DNA of 7,036 bases from NCBI GenBank assembly GCA_031270525.1, contig JAISXN010000105.1, positions 1 through 7,036 on the forward strand, written 5' to 3'. This document shows positions 1 to 7,036 of this stretch, in pieces. Under the pieces are notes generated by a model. The model saw only the letters and a list, made by a program, of their open reading frames with translations, did no database searches and had not been told where the DNA came from. A program made the position numbers and the translations under genes. Within the stretch, counting starts at the first letter, position 1. Every line of letters starts with the position of its first letter. This DNA comes from Candidatus Symbiothrix sp. (lineage in GTDB: Bacteria; Bacteroidota; Bacteroidia; Bacteroidales; Azobacteroidaceae).

Positions 1-823
1 CAAGATGGAATATATTTTCTCAACTTACAAACCCCATTGTGTTTATCATGCAGCGGCCTACAAACACGTTCCCATGATGGAAGACCATCCGTGCGAAGCC
101 GTTCAGACCAATGTATTAGGCTCTAAAAACGTAGCGGATATGGCCTTGGCTTACAATGCAGAAAACTTTGTAATGATTTCGACCGATAAAGCCGTCAATC
201 CCAGTAGCATAATGGGCGCTTCCAAACGAATTGCGGAAATTTACATTCAAGCTTTATCCAGCCATTCGTCGACCCGCTTCATTACCACCCGGTTTGGAAA
301 CGTATTGGGTTCAAACGGATCGGTGATTCCTTTATTTGAAAAACAAATCAAAGAAGGCGGCCCGGTAACGGTAACCAATCGCGATATCATCCGTTATTTC
401 ATGACTATTCCCGAAGCTTGCAGCCTGGTACTCGAAGCCGGTAATTTCGGAAAAGGCGGGGAAATTTTTATTTTCGACATGGGTGAACCGGTCAAAATAA
501 GGGAAATGGCCGAAGAGATGATTCGTTTATCCGGTTTTGAACCGTATAAAGATATTGATATCATATTCACCGGACTTCGTCCGGGAGAAAAACTATACGA
601 AGAACTATTGTACGATAAAGAAACCCATAACCCAACTTATAACAAAAAAATTATGGTCAGAAACGTACGCGAACAAAACATCAAAGAAATATTACCTCTG
701 TTAAACCAACTAATCGAAACTTCATACACGTGTAACAAAATGGAAATTGTGAAGTGCATGAAACAGATCGTATCGGAATTTAAAAGTATCAATTCGGAAT
801 ATGAAATATTGGATAAACATTGA
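1..823 (+). CDS. Membrane-type nucleotide-sugar 4,6-dehydratase (CapD/WbpM class), 5'-truncated by window edge
   Basis: This is the C-terminal catalytic part of a polysaccharide-biosynthesis dehydratase/epimerase of the extended SDR superfamily. Members act on UDP-GlcNAc-type sugars, usually removing water across C4-C6 to give a 4-keto-6-deoxy sugar for capsule or O-antigen synthesis. The reading frame is open to the window edge, so the ATG at position 5 is an internal methionine. Numbering from it, the visible motifs are HAAAYKHVP (15-23), STDKAVNP (59-66), MGASKR (70-75), RFGNVLGSNGSVIPLF (from about 97), IRYFMTIPEA and GLRPGEKLYEELL. The Met70-x3-Lys74 arrangement, with Met where classical SDRs have Tyr, is the WbpM-like form of the family. 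Family members are typically about 620-650 residues with four N-terminal membrane helices and a first Rossmann domain, so roughly 350-380 residues lie upstream. The C-terminal tail ending in a 'NSEYEILDKH'-like sequence is normal for Bacteroidota members, so the 3' end is complete. The exact sugar substrate cannot be told. Confidence 0.93.
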   Translation, partial: KMEYIFSTYKPHCVYHAAAYKHVPMMEDHPCEAVQTNVLGSKNVADMALAYNAENFVMISTDKAVNPSSIMGASKRIAEIYIQALSSHSSTRFITTRFGNVLGSNGSVIPLFEKQIKEGGPVTVTNRDIIRYFMTIPEACSLVLEAGNFGKGGEIFIFDMGEPVKIREMAEEMIRLSGFEPYKDIDIIFTGLRPGEKLYEELLYDKETHNPTYNKKIMVRNVREQNIKEILPLLNQLIETSYTCNKMEIVKCMKQIVSEFKSINSEYEILDKH

Positions 824-877
824 TCCCATTATATAATGTATAACTACTTTATTAGGTGATTGAAAAAGAATTTTTCG

Positions 878-885
878 TATCTTTG
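878..885 (+). promoter_or_regulatory. Probable Bacteroidota-type -7 promoter element (TATCTTTG) before the UDP-glucose dehydrogenase gene
   Basis: The sequence TATCTTTG matches the Bacteroidota sigma-factor consensus TAnnTTTG exactly. It lies 25 bases before the ATG at 911, which would give a short A/T-rich leader. A possible upstream TTG at 860-862 is 15 bases away, somewhat closer than the usual spacing, so the -33 part is weak. The site implies that the dehydrogenase and the synthetase behind it can be transcribed separately from the upstream polysaccharide gene. This is inferred from the motif and position only. Confidence 0.6.
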
Positions 886-910
886 CAAAAATAATTTTTA
901 ATCATTTTCT

Positions 911-2218
911 ATGAATATAGCAATTGTTGGTACCGGTTATGTCGGTTTGGTTACCGGAGCTTGTTTCTCCGAAATGGGTATTAATGTAACATGCGTGGAC
1001 GTGGATTCCATTAAAATACAAAAACTAAACCAAGGACTTATCCCTATTTACGAGCCCGGTTTGGAAGACCTGGTAACAAAAAATTTCAAAGCAGGGAGAC
1101 TGAAATTTACAACCGATTTAAATTCTTGCCTTAACGAAATTGAAGTGCTTTTCAATGCGGTAGGAACCCCGCCCGACGAAGACGGAAGCGCTGATTTGCG
1201 TTATGTATTGGATGTAGCCCACACTGTCGGAAAAAACATCGACAAATACCTTTTGGTCGTCACCAAAAGCACGGTGCCTGTCGGTACTGCCGCCAAAGTG
1301 AAAACCGTAATTCAGGAAGAATTAGACAAAAGAGGTGTATCCATTCCTTTTGACGTCGCTTCCAATCCCGAATTTCTGAAAGAAGGAACAGCCATCAAAG
1401 ATTTCATGGGACCCGACCGGGTTATTGTCGGTACGGAAAGCGAAAAGGCGAAGAACCTGATGGAACGTTTATACAAACCATTCACCCTGAATCATTACCG
1501 GATGATATTCACCGATATTCCTTCGGCCGAAATGATTAAATACGCGGCAAACGCCATGCTGGCTACCCGGATTTCTTTCATGAACGATATTGCCAATCTC
1601 TGCCAATTGGTGAAAGCGGATGTAAATATGGTTCGTAGCGGAATCGGATCGGATTCGCGGATAGGAAGCAAATTTCTGTATCCGGGATGCGGTTACGGCG
1701 GCTCCTGTTTCCCGAAAGACGTAAAAGCTTTGATAAAAACTGCCGCCCAAAACGGTTATGAGATGCAGGTACTGAAAGCAGTGGAAGCGGTAAACGAAAA
1801 TCAAAAATCCATCTTATTCAAAAAGTTACAAAAAATATTCAATAACGATTTCTCGGGAAAAACAGTCGCATTGTGGGGATTGGCTTTCAAACCGGAAACC
1901 GACGATATGCGGGAAGCGCCATCGTTGGTTTTGATCGATCTGCTCCTGAAAGCCGGTTGCAATATCCGTGTTTACGACCCTGTGTCAATGGACGAATGTA
2001 TGCGAAGATTGGGCGACAAGGTAACTTATTCACGCGACATGTACGATGCGGTTTTGGATGTGGACGCCATGTTGCTTCTGACCGAATGGAAAGAGTTTCG
2101 TATGCCTGCTTGGGAGGTTTTGAAAAAAGTGATGAAAAATCCAGTAATCGTCGACGGACGAAATATTTACGATAAAAATGAAATGAAAGCCACAGGTTTT
2201 ATTTATGAGAATATTTAA
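911..2218 (+). CDS. ugd: UDP-glucose 6-dehydrogenase
   Basis: It oxidises UDP-glucose twice with NAD+ to UDP-glucuronate in the cytoplasm, a precursor for acidic capsule and exopolysaccharide sugars. The protein is 435 residues, the normal length for the family. The N-terminal NAD-binding Rossmann fold starts at once with GTGYVGL (7-13). STVPVGT (120-126) and NPEFLKEGTA (152-161, with Glu154 and Glu158) follow. The middle helical domain holds Lys210 and Asn214. The catalytic nucleophile Cys266 sits in GYGGSCFPKD (261-270) with Asp270 behind it. The C-terminal UDP-binding domain begins around WGLAFKPETDDMREAPS (322-338). All residues known to be needed for the two-step oxidation are present, so I expect an active enzyme. 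The start is fixed by the glycine-rich motif directly after it; no Shine-Dalgarno is visible, as is usual in Bacteroidota. A dehydrogenase for UDP-ManNAc or GDP-mannose is a less likely alternative, since the active-site loop is of the UDP-glucose type. The location behind a CapD-like gene fits a polysaccharide locus. Confidence 0.95.
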   Translation: MNIAIVGTGYVGLVTGACFSEMGINVTCVDVDSIKIQKLNQGLIPIYEPGLEDLVTKNFKAGRLKFTTDLNSCLNEIEVLFNAVGTPPDEDGSADLRYVLDVAHTVGKNIDKYLLVVTKSTVPVGTAAKVKTVIQEELDKRGVSIPFDVASNPEFLKEGTAIKDFMGPDRVIVGTESEKAKNLMERLYKPFTLNHYRMIFTDIPSAEMIKYAANAMLATRISFMNDIANLCQLVKADVNMVRSGIGSDSRIGSKFLYPGCGYGGSCFPKDVKALIKTAAQNGYEMQVLKAVEAVNENQKSILFKKLQKIFNNDFSGKTVALWGLAFKPETDDMREAPSLVLIDLLLKAGCNIRVYDPVSMDECMRRLGDKVTYSRDMYDAVLDVDAMLLLTEWKEFRMPAWEVLKKVMKNPVIVDGRNIYDKNEMKATGFIYENI

Positions 2219-2232
2219 CGCCCTAAAAAATT

Positions 2233-4299
2233 ATGATTAATCAAGAACTAATCAATCCTAAAAGCATTGTAGTCGTAGGCGGCTCCAATAAAACATCCAA
2301 ACCCGGAGGAAATTGTCTCCGCAACATCTTAAACGGAAAATACAAAGGTGAACTGTATGTCGTAAACGCAAAAGAAACCGAAGTTCAAGGAGTGAAAAGT
2401 TATCCGAGCGTTCATGATATTCCGCAGACCGATTTAGCGATTATTGCCATACCGGCAAGCGCTTGCTTGGAAACCGTCACGGTTTTGGCACAGGAAAAAG
2501 GAGTGAAAGCTTTTATTATGTTCACGTCCGGATTTGGGGAAGAAACAACCGAAGGGGGCGCGTTGGAAAACCAGATTGTAAAAACGGTTAACGACGCAGG
2601 CGCTTGTTTGATTGGCCCGAACTGCATTGGGATGTTTAACCGTAACCACCATAGTTTATTTACTTTACCGATTCCGGAAATGGATCCGAAAGGAGTAGAT
2701 ATGGTATCCAGTTCGGGGGGAACCGCTTTGTTCATCATGGAATCTTCGATCCGGATGGGACTGCGTTTCAATTCCGTCTGGTCGATTGGAAACGGTTCAC
2801 AGGTTTCGGTCGAAGACGTTCTGGAATACATGGACGAAACGTTTGACCCTGAAAAAGATTCTCTAATCAAACTGCTATACATCGAAAGCGTCAAAGACCC
2901 AGACAAATTGCTTGAACGTACAAGTTCGTTGATTCGCAAAGGTTGCCGGATAGCAGCCATTAAATCAGGAACTTCGGAATCCGGCATGAGAGCGGCTTCG
3001 TCCCACACAGGCGCTATGGCTAATCCCGATCTGGCCGTAGAAGCTTTGTTCCGCAAAGCCGGAGTAGTGCGGTGTTACAGTCGCGAAGAATTGGCAACCG
3101 TAGGCGCGGTGTTCACCCTGAAAGAATTAAAAGGAAATAACATCGGTATTGTGACTCATGCCGGCGGCCCGGCGGTTATCCTGACGGACGCTCTGGCCAA
3201 GGGTGACATGGAAATTCCACAATTATCGGGAACGCCTTTGGCTAATAAGCTGAAAGCGCAATTACTTCCCGGTTCGTCCGTCAGCAATCCGATCGACATT
3301 ATCGGGACCGGCGGCCCCGAACATTTAGCTATCGCGATTGATTATTGCGAACATAAATTTACCAATATCGACGGAATTGCGGTTATTTTCGGCAGCCCCG
3401 GATTGACCCGCGTTTATGAGGCTTACGAAGTGCTTGACCATAAGATGAAAACCTGCGCCAAACCGATTTTCCCCATTCTCCCTTCGGTGAGTACAGCTTG
3501 GGACGAAACCGATTTCTTTGTCAAAAAAGGACATGTGAACTTCAGCGACGAGGTTGGTTTGGCTAACGCTTTGATTCGAGTATTGAAAACCCCAAAACCT
3601 TTGGCTAATAATCTGGAATTAAAAGGAGTAGATGTTCCTCAAATCCGAAGGATTATCGACGGTATTAAAAGTTCGGGATATATTCCTTCCAAATCCATTC
3701 AGGAATTATTCAAGGCGGCAAGCATTCCGATGGTCGAAGAAATTGTTTCGAACGATTGGGAAGAAATCTGCAATTTTGCTGAAAAAGCAGGTTATCCGGT
3801 TGTAGCCAAAGTCGTTGGTCCGCTTCATAAATCAGATGTGGGAGGCGTTGTGCTGAACATTCGCTCTTCGGAACACTTACAGTTTGAGTTTTTACGCCTG
3901 ATGGAAATACCCAATGCTACGGCCGTAATGGTTCAGCCGATGTTGAAAGGCGTCGAACTGTTTGCCGGCGCCAAGTACGAAGAAAAATTCGGACATATTG
4001 TGCTTTGCGGGTTAGGCGGCATTTTCGTGGAAATTTTCAAGGACGTTGCTTCCGGTTTGGCGCCTTTGGCGATGGAAGAAGCTTTGTCGATGATTCGTTC
4101 GCTGAAAGGTTACAAAGTTTTCCAGGGCGCTCGCGGACAAAAAGGCATCAACGAACAGCAATTTGCACGGATTATCGTCCAGCTTTCGGCCTTGCTACGG
4201 TTTGCTTCGGAAGTAAAAGAATTGGATATCAATCCTTTGTTGGCGACGGAAAACGGGATTATTGCCGTGGATGCGAGGGTACGGATAGAGAAGGCTTAA
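2233..4299 (+). CDS. ADP-forming acyl-CoA synthetase (acetate--CoA ligase family), fused alpha-beta chain
   Basis: This family catalyses acyl-CoA + ADP + Pi = carboxylic acid + ATP + CoA, conserving thioester energy as ATP in the cytoplasm. The 688-residue chain joins the subunits that are separate in archaeal enzymes. It has an N-terminal CoA-binding Rossmann domain (about 8-135, with VVVGGSNK at 13-20 and GPNCIGMFN at 128-136), two succinyl-CoA-ligase-like domains (about 150-455), and a C-terminal ATP-grasp domain (about 480-688). The phosphohistidine is His258 in SSHTGAMA. Glu218 in YIES matches the alpha-subunit glutamate described for the Pyrococcus enzyme. His532 in LHKSDVGGV and Asp665 in ELDINPLL probably correspond to its second active-site histidine and its aspartate. 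No key residue is missing. There is no GNAT acetyltransferase domain, so it is not a Pat-type protein acetyltransferase. Only 14 A/T-rich bases separate it from the dehydrogenase stop, suggesting one transcript. The acid used (acetate, propionate, branched or aryl acids) cannot be read from the sequence. Its last 41 bases overlap the convergent gene. Confidence 0.92.
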   Translation: MINQELINPKSIVVVGGSNKTSKPGGNCLRNILNGKYKGELYVVNAKETEVQGVKSYPSVHDIPQTDLAIIAIPASACLETVTVLAQEKGVKAFIMFTSGFGEETTEGGALENQIVKTVNDAGACLIGPNCIGMFNRNHHSLFTLPIPEMDPKGVDMVSSSGGTALFIMESSIRMGLRFNSVWSIGNGSQVSVEDVLEYMDETFDPEKDSLIKLLYIESVKDPDKLLERTSSLIRKGCRIAAIKSGTSESGMRAASSHTGAMANPDLAVEALFRKAGVVRCYSREELATVGAVFTLKELKGNNIGIVTHAGGPAVILTDALAKGDMEIPQLSGTPLANKLKAQLLPGSSVSNPIDIIGTGGPEHLAIAIDYCEHKFTNIDGIAVIFGSPGLTRVYEAYEVLDHKMKTCAKPIFPILPSVSTAWDETDFFVKKGHVNFSDEVGLANALIRVLKTPKPLANNLELKGVDVPQIRRIIDGIKSSGYIPSKSIQELFKAASIPMVEEIVSNDWEEICNFAEKAGYPVVAKVVGPLHKSDVGGVVLNIRSSEHLQFEFLRLMEIPNATAVMVQPMLKGVELFAGAKYEEKFGHIVLCGLGGIFVEIFKDVASGLAPLAMEEALSMIRSLKGYKVFQGARGQKGINEQQFARIIVQLSALLRFASEVKELDINPLLATENGIIAVDARVRIEKA

Positions 4300-6943
4300 C
4301 TTCCTCCAACCGGATAATCTTCAAAACCTCTTCCCCTGTCCCAATCCTGTAACCGGACGAAGAAAATAAAATTCCACCATTACCGGAAAGATATAAAGTC
4401 AACGGAAAATTATCTCCCAAGTCGAGTTGCAAAGCGCCGGCGGCGGCTTTTAACAGTGCGTCGTCGACACTCCATTGCGTTTGTTCCGGCAAGCCTTTAA
4501 ATACCGATGCGTCGAATCCTTTGCTGACTTTATCTCCCGGAATCACAAATAAAACGCCCCCGCCCCAGTTTTCAAGCGCTTGCCGGACGGCGGGAAGGTC
4601 TTGAAGAATGTGTTTCGAAGGTTCTTTCCCCGGATCAACAAAGCAAAGCATCAAACCTTTTCCGTTTGATAATTCTTTCAGACTGGTTTTGGATTGGTCG
4701 TTCAGCACAACAACCGAGTTCATATCGACAATTCCCTTTACCAACAATTTATTTTCTAAATGCGGCATCTTAATTTCCATTTTTTGAACCGTATTTCCTT
4801 TCAATTCAAAATATTTTGCGGAAACGGTAACCGAACCGTCATTGGCGCGGCTTCCAATCATCAAACGGTAATAGCCTTCGTCCAAATCCAAAGTGTAAGG
4901 AAAATGGGCTGTGACCGGATTCCCTTCCAAATCCAGGGTCCGGAATTCCCCGTCTTTAAAATAAGCTAAAGTGTAATGCGTGTAATAACCCGGTTTTACC
5001 ACATTGCTTGTTGCGTTTCCGAGCGTGATTTTCCCTTTGGGCAGATTGACTGCGGCGGACGATTCTTTTTTAAAAGCGACATCAATCCAATTTCCGTTTT
5101 CGGAATATTGCGGTTTACCGGTCGCCGGTTCGATTCGGGCGGGGATTCCGAAACTGCGGCAGGCTGCAACAAAAAAGATATTGCGCGAACGGGCGTCTGC
5201 AATTCCTAATTCATATACGCCTTGCGGTGTAATCCGGCAATTGTAATAATTTTCGTCTTCGTTTATTTTAACGTTATTGCTAATGTAATCAATGATATAG
5301 CCGACATTTTTGCGAGCTTCCTCCCTGTCTCCGCCGTTTCTTTGCGCTTGCAGAAAAGTTCTCCACGGACGAATCAATTCCGATTCGATGCGCGGCGAAA
5401 GAATATAAGTAACAATCTGATTTTCAGGCGTCCCGTCTTTAATTTCCAAAGTTTTTCCGGTTTGCAAATGATTGCTTAAATATTCGGCCGGCGTATCCCG
5501 AAGGTCTTTTTGCGACAAAGTGGCTAAAAATGGGAATAATTGGGGATTGCTTTTTTCGTTGGCAATAAAATTCCGGATTTCCTGCCAGTTGCCTTGCGCC
5601 ACATTCAGGTATTTCCAAACGCCGGCTTTGTCTAATTTTTCACTTTCCGCCCATTGGCCGGCTTGCTCTTGTTGAATAAATGTATTCATGTAAGCCGTTC
5701 TGACAGAATCTTCGTAAGCCAGGCGAACCGCATTTTTTGCCATGGCTTCGGGAGAAAGTTTTTTCGCCGGTTGTTCTCCCGGAACGTTCATCACGATTTG
5801 TTCTTCGTATTCCGCTCCCGGCCGGCGGTCTAATTTCACAACGGTCGTTTCGTCCGGAATATTCGATTTCGCGTAACCGTATTTATCTTTCAGGCTTGCC
5901 CAAATCATCAAATCGCCTTTTCCGGAGATAATTGAAGTCTTTCCGTCCTTATCCGTCGTGTTGGTCGAAACAGGATAAAACTCGGCATAATTGTAAACCA
6001 TGAATTGGACCTTCGCCCCTTCAACCGGTTGGTTGTTTTCGTCCGTGACCAGCACTTTCACCGGACGCGTTTCGGCGTAATTAGCCAAAAGGTTAATTTT
6101 GGAATACAAGGGCATTTCCAGATTTTTTTCCTCCGGACCGGTATATAATCCGAAAACATGGGTATGCACCATCATCGTGCGTTTGGCCGGACCCGTAAAC
6201 CAGGCAACGTCCAATTCCGGTTCGGGTTCGCACGCGCCCAAATAATGCCACTTACCGTCTACCCAAGCTTCCACCCAGGCGTGATTGTCGTCGGTATGCA
6301 CCCAGCGGGGCGTGTAACATTGCCGGGCTGGAATACCAACCGCCCGGAGCGCCGCTGCCGTAAAAGTTGATTCTTCGCCGCAACGTCCCCAGGAAGTCCG
6401 CACCAAAGCCAAAGGCGCGGAAGTCCGGCCGTCGGTTCCCCGGTAACAGACTTTTTCGTGGCACCAGTGATTGACTTCGAGCACGGCGTCGGCCATGGAA
6501 AGGTTTTTGACACGGTCTTTGAGTTCTTCGAAAAAGGCTAATCGAGCCGTATCCAGATATTCGTTATTGACGCGATACACAAGGACAAAATGCCGGAAAA
6601 TATCTTCGGGAATGGTTTTTCCCCAAGGGAAATAATCCCGCGCCAGAAATGCGGCGTCAACCTGTTTCAGGAAAAATTCGCCGTCATAATCGGCCAGGTC
6701 GCACAGAGGCATATATGCGTATAAAAATTTGAGCGCTTCTTTTTGTTCCAAAGTAAGGTTTTCTTTTTCCAGTACGGAAAACAAGGCGTTACCCCGTTTG
6801 GCCGCTTCCGTTTTGCGTTTTTCAAATTGTGCGAGCACCTGGTTGCGGTAATCTTCATTTTTTAGAAAGTGCGTTTCTTTTTTTGTGCAGGACACAATCA
6901 GTATAGCGGTGAATAACAAAGAGATAAATAATGAACGTTTCAT
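4259..6943 (-). CDS. Lipoprotein with transglutaminase-like domain, degenerate second copy and thioredoxin-like C-terminus
   Basis: An 894-residue envelope protein of unknown role. A short signal peptide (KR then a hydrophobic run, 2-18) ends in lipobox IVSC with Cys19 as lipid anchor. The residues after it (TKKE) are not the acidic stretch linked to surface export, so a periplasmic-facing position is my guess. A helical part leads to a transglutaminase/protease-like core (about 150-250): Cys188 in GRCGEES, His221 in NHAWVEAW, then LGACEPEP (235-242), where the usual Asp reads Gly236 with Glu239 nearby. Residues about 293-372 look like a carboxypeptidase-regulatory or Ig-like beta sandwich. 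A helical linker (about 396-500) precedes a second transglutaminase-like stretch (about 515-625) that lacks Cys and His. A beta-rich part (about 640-725) and a thioredoxin-like domain (about 745-880) without redox cysteines complete it. The start is set by the signal peptide. Catalysis could be peptide hydrolysis or crosslinking; family membership alone does not decide. The gene is probably transcribed alone. Confidence 0.88.
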   Translation of the reverse strand: MKRSLFISLLFTAILIVSCTKKETHFLKNEDYRNQVLAQFEKRKTEAAKRGNALFSVLEKENLTLEQKEALKFLYAYMPLCDLADYDGEFFLKQVDAAFLARDYFPWGKTIPEDIFRHFVLVYRVNNEYLDTARLAFFEELKDRVKNLSMADAVLEVNHWCHEKVCYRGTDGRTSAPLALVRTSWGRCGEESTFTAAALRAVGIPARQCYTPRWVHTDDNHAWVEAWVDGKWHYLGACEPEPELDVAWFTGPAKRTMMVHTHVFGLYTGPEEKNLEMPLYSKINLLANYAETRPVKVLVTDENNQPVEGAKVQFMVYNYAEFYPVSTNTTDKDGKTSIISGKGDLMIWASLKDKYGYAKSNIPDETTVVKLDRRPGAEYEEQIVMNVPGEQPAKKLSPEAMAKNAVRLAYEDSVRTAYMNTFIQQEQAGQWAESEKLDKAGVWKYLNVAQGNWQEIRNFIANEKSNPQLFPFLATLSQKDLRDTPAEYLSNHLQTGKTLEIKDGTPENQIVTYILSPRIESELIRPWRTFLQAQRNGGDREEARKNVGYIIDYISNNVKINEDENYYNCRITPQGVYELGIADARSRNIFFVAACRSFGIPARIEPATGKPQYSENGNWIDVAFKKESSAAVNLPKGKITLGNATSNVVKPGYYTHYTLAYFKDGEFRTLDLEGNPVTAHFPYTLDLDEGYYRLMIGSRANDGSVTVSAKYFELKGNTVQKMEIKMPHLENKLLVKGIVDMNSVVVLNDQSKTSLKELSNGKGLMLCFVDPGKEPSKHILQDLPAVRQALENWGGGVLFVIPGDKVSKGFDASVFKGLPEQTQWSVDDALLKAAAGALQLDLGDNFPLTLYLSGNGGILFSSSGYRIGTGEEVLKIIRLEEVKPSLSVPSHPRQ

Positions 6944-6976
6944 AAGTAATTAATTTTAAGAATTGCTAAGCGAGTG

Positions 6977-6984
6977 CAAAGTTA
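6977..6984 (-). promoter_or_regulatory. Probable Bacteroidota-type -7 promoter element (TAACTTTG) for the lipoprotein gene
   Basis: Read on the minus strand the site is TAACTTTG, an exact match to TAnnTTTG. It lies 33 bases before the lipoprotein start codon, leaving a short leader. No convincing TTG-type -33 element is seen at the expected distance upstream, so support rests on the -7 match and position. The remaining bases up to the window end are A/T-rich and show no gene or clear hairpin. Confidence 0.6.
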
Positions 6985-7036
6985 TAAATTTTTAATAACA
7001 TTGTAATCGAAAAGGGTGAAATATTGTTTGGGGGTG

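Noticed and set aside
5..7. ATG at position 5 as the true start of the first gene
   Set aside because: The frame is open upstream to the window edge and the protein would lack the N-terminal half expected in this family, so the methionine is internal.
725..734. Palindrome TACACGTGTA near the 3' end of the dehydratase gene
   Set aside because: It lies inside a well-supported coding region, is short, and has no partner copy.
827..838. Perfect 12-base palindrome CATTATATAATG just after the dehydratase stop
   Set aside because: It has no loop, is almost all A/T and has no following T-run, so it is a poor terminator; as an operator it has no independent support and such palindromes arise easily in A/T-rich gaps.
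1469..1804. Open frame of 111 codons on the minus strand inside the dehydrogenase gene
   Set aside because: It is antisense to the conserved catalytic Cys266 region and resembles no protein I know.
2412..3056. Open frame of 214 codons on the minus strand inside the acyl-CoA synthetase gene
   Set aside because: It lies wholly antisense to conserved CoA-binding and phosphohistidine regions and its translation has no recognisable domain; it is a shadow frame.
4005..4352. Plus-strand open frame of 115 codons crossing the convergent junction
   Set aside because: It is out of frame with the synthetase ATP-grasp region, is rich in Arg/Gly/Phe as expected of a shadow frame, and has no ribosome-binding context.
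4300..4400. Search for a bidirectional terminator at the convergent junction
   Set aside because: I found repeated CCGGA-like words but no inverted pair forming a stable stem followed by a T-run on either strand.

Overview
The window looks like a chromosomal segment of a Bacteroidota bacterium, probably of the order Bacteroidales. Three things point there. Two intergenic sites match the TAnnTTTG promoter element typical of that phylum. The regions just before the start codons are A/T-rich and lack a Shine-Dalgarno sequence. The large lipoprotein on the minus strand has a transglutaminase core of a type I associate with Bacteroidota. I cannot name a genus. There are no tRNAs, rRNAs, CRISPR arrays, insertion sequences or long repeats that I can see, and no gene-free stretch longer than about 100 bases.

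Layout. Positions 1-823 (+) are the 3' part of a membrane-type nucleotide-sugar 4,6-dehydratase of the CapD/WbpM class, cut by the window edge. An 87-base gap carries a probable promoter. It is followed by a complete UDP-glucose 6-dehydrogenase gene (911-2218, +) and, 14 bases later, a single-chain ADP-forming acyl-CoA synthetase (2233-4299, +). On the opposite strand a long gene (4259-6943, -) encodes an 894-residue lipoprotein. It has its own promoter-like site in the last 93 bases, and its 3' end overlaps the 3' end of the acyl-CoA synthetase gene by 41 bases.

How the genes fit together. The first two genes make activated sugars (a 4-keto-6-deoxy UDP-HexNAc intermediate and UDP-glucuronate) and belong to the end of a capsule, exopolysaccharide or O-antigen locus. 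The acyl-CoA synthetase is an energy-conserving enzyme of carboxylic acid/CoA metabolism with no obvious link to sugars; tight spacing suggests co-transcription with the dehydrogenase. The lipoprotein is an independent, convergent unit acting in the cell envelope.

The most interesting item is the lipoprotein. It appears to contain one plausible transglutaminase/protease-like core with Cys188 and His221. About 396 residues later there is a second copy of the same core, aligned without gaps over some 38 residues, in which both catalytic positions are lost. A C-terminal thioredoxin-like domain follows in which the CPPC-type site reads KEPS. I know of no described function for this architecture. 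The remaining genes look ordinary.
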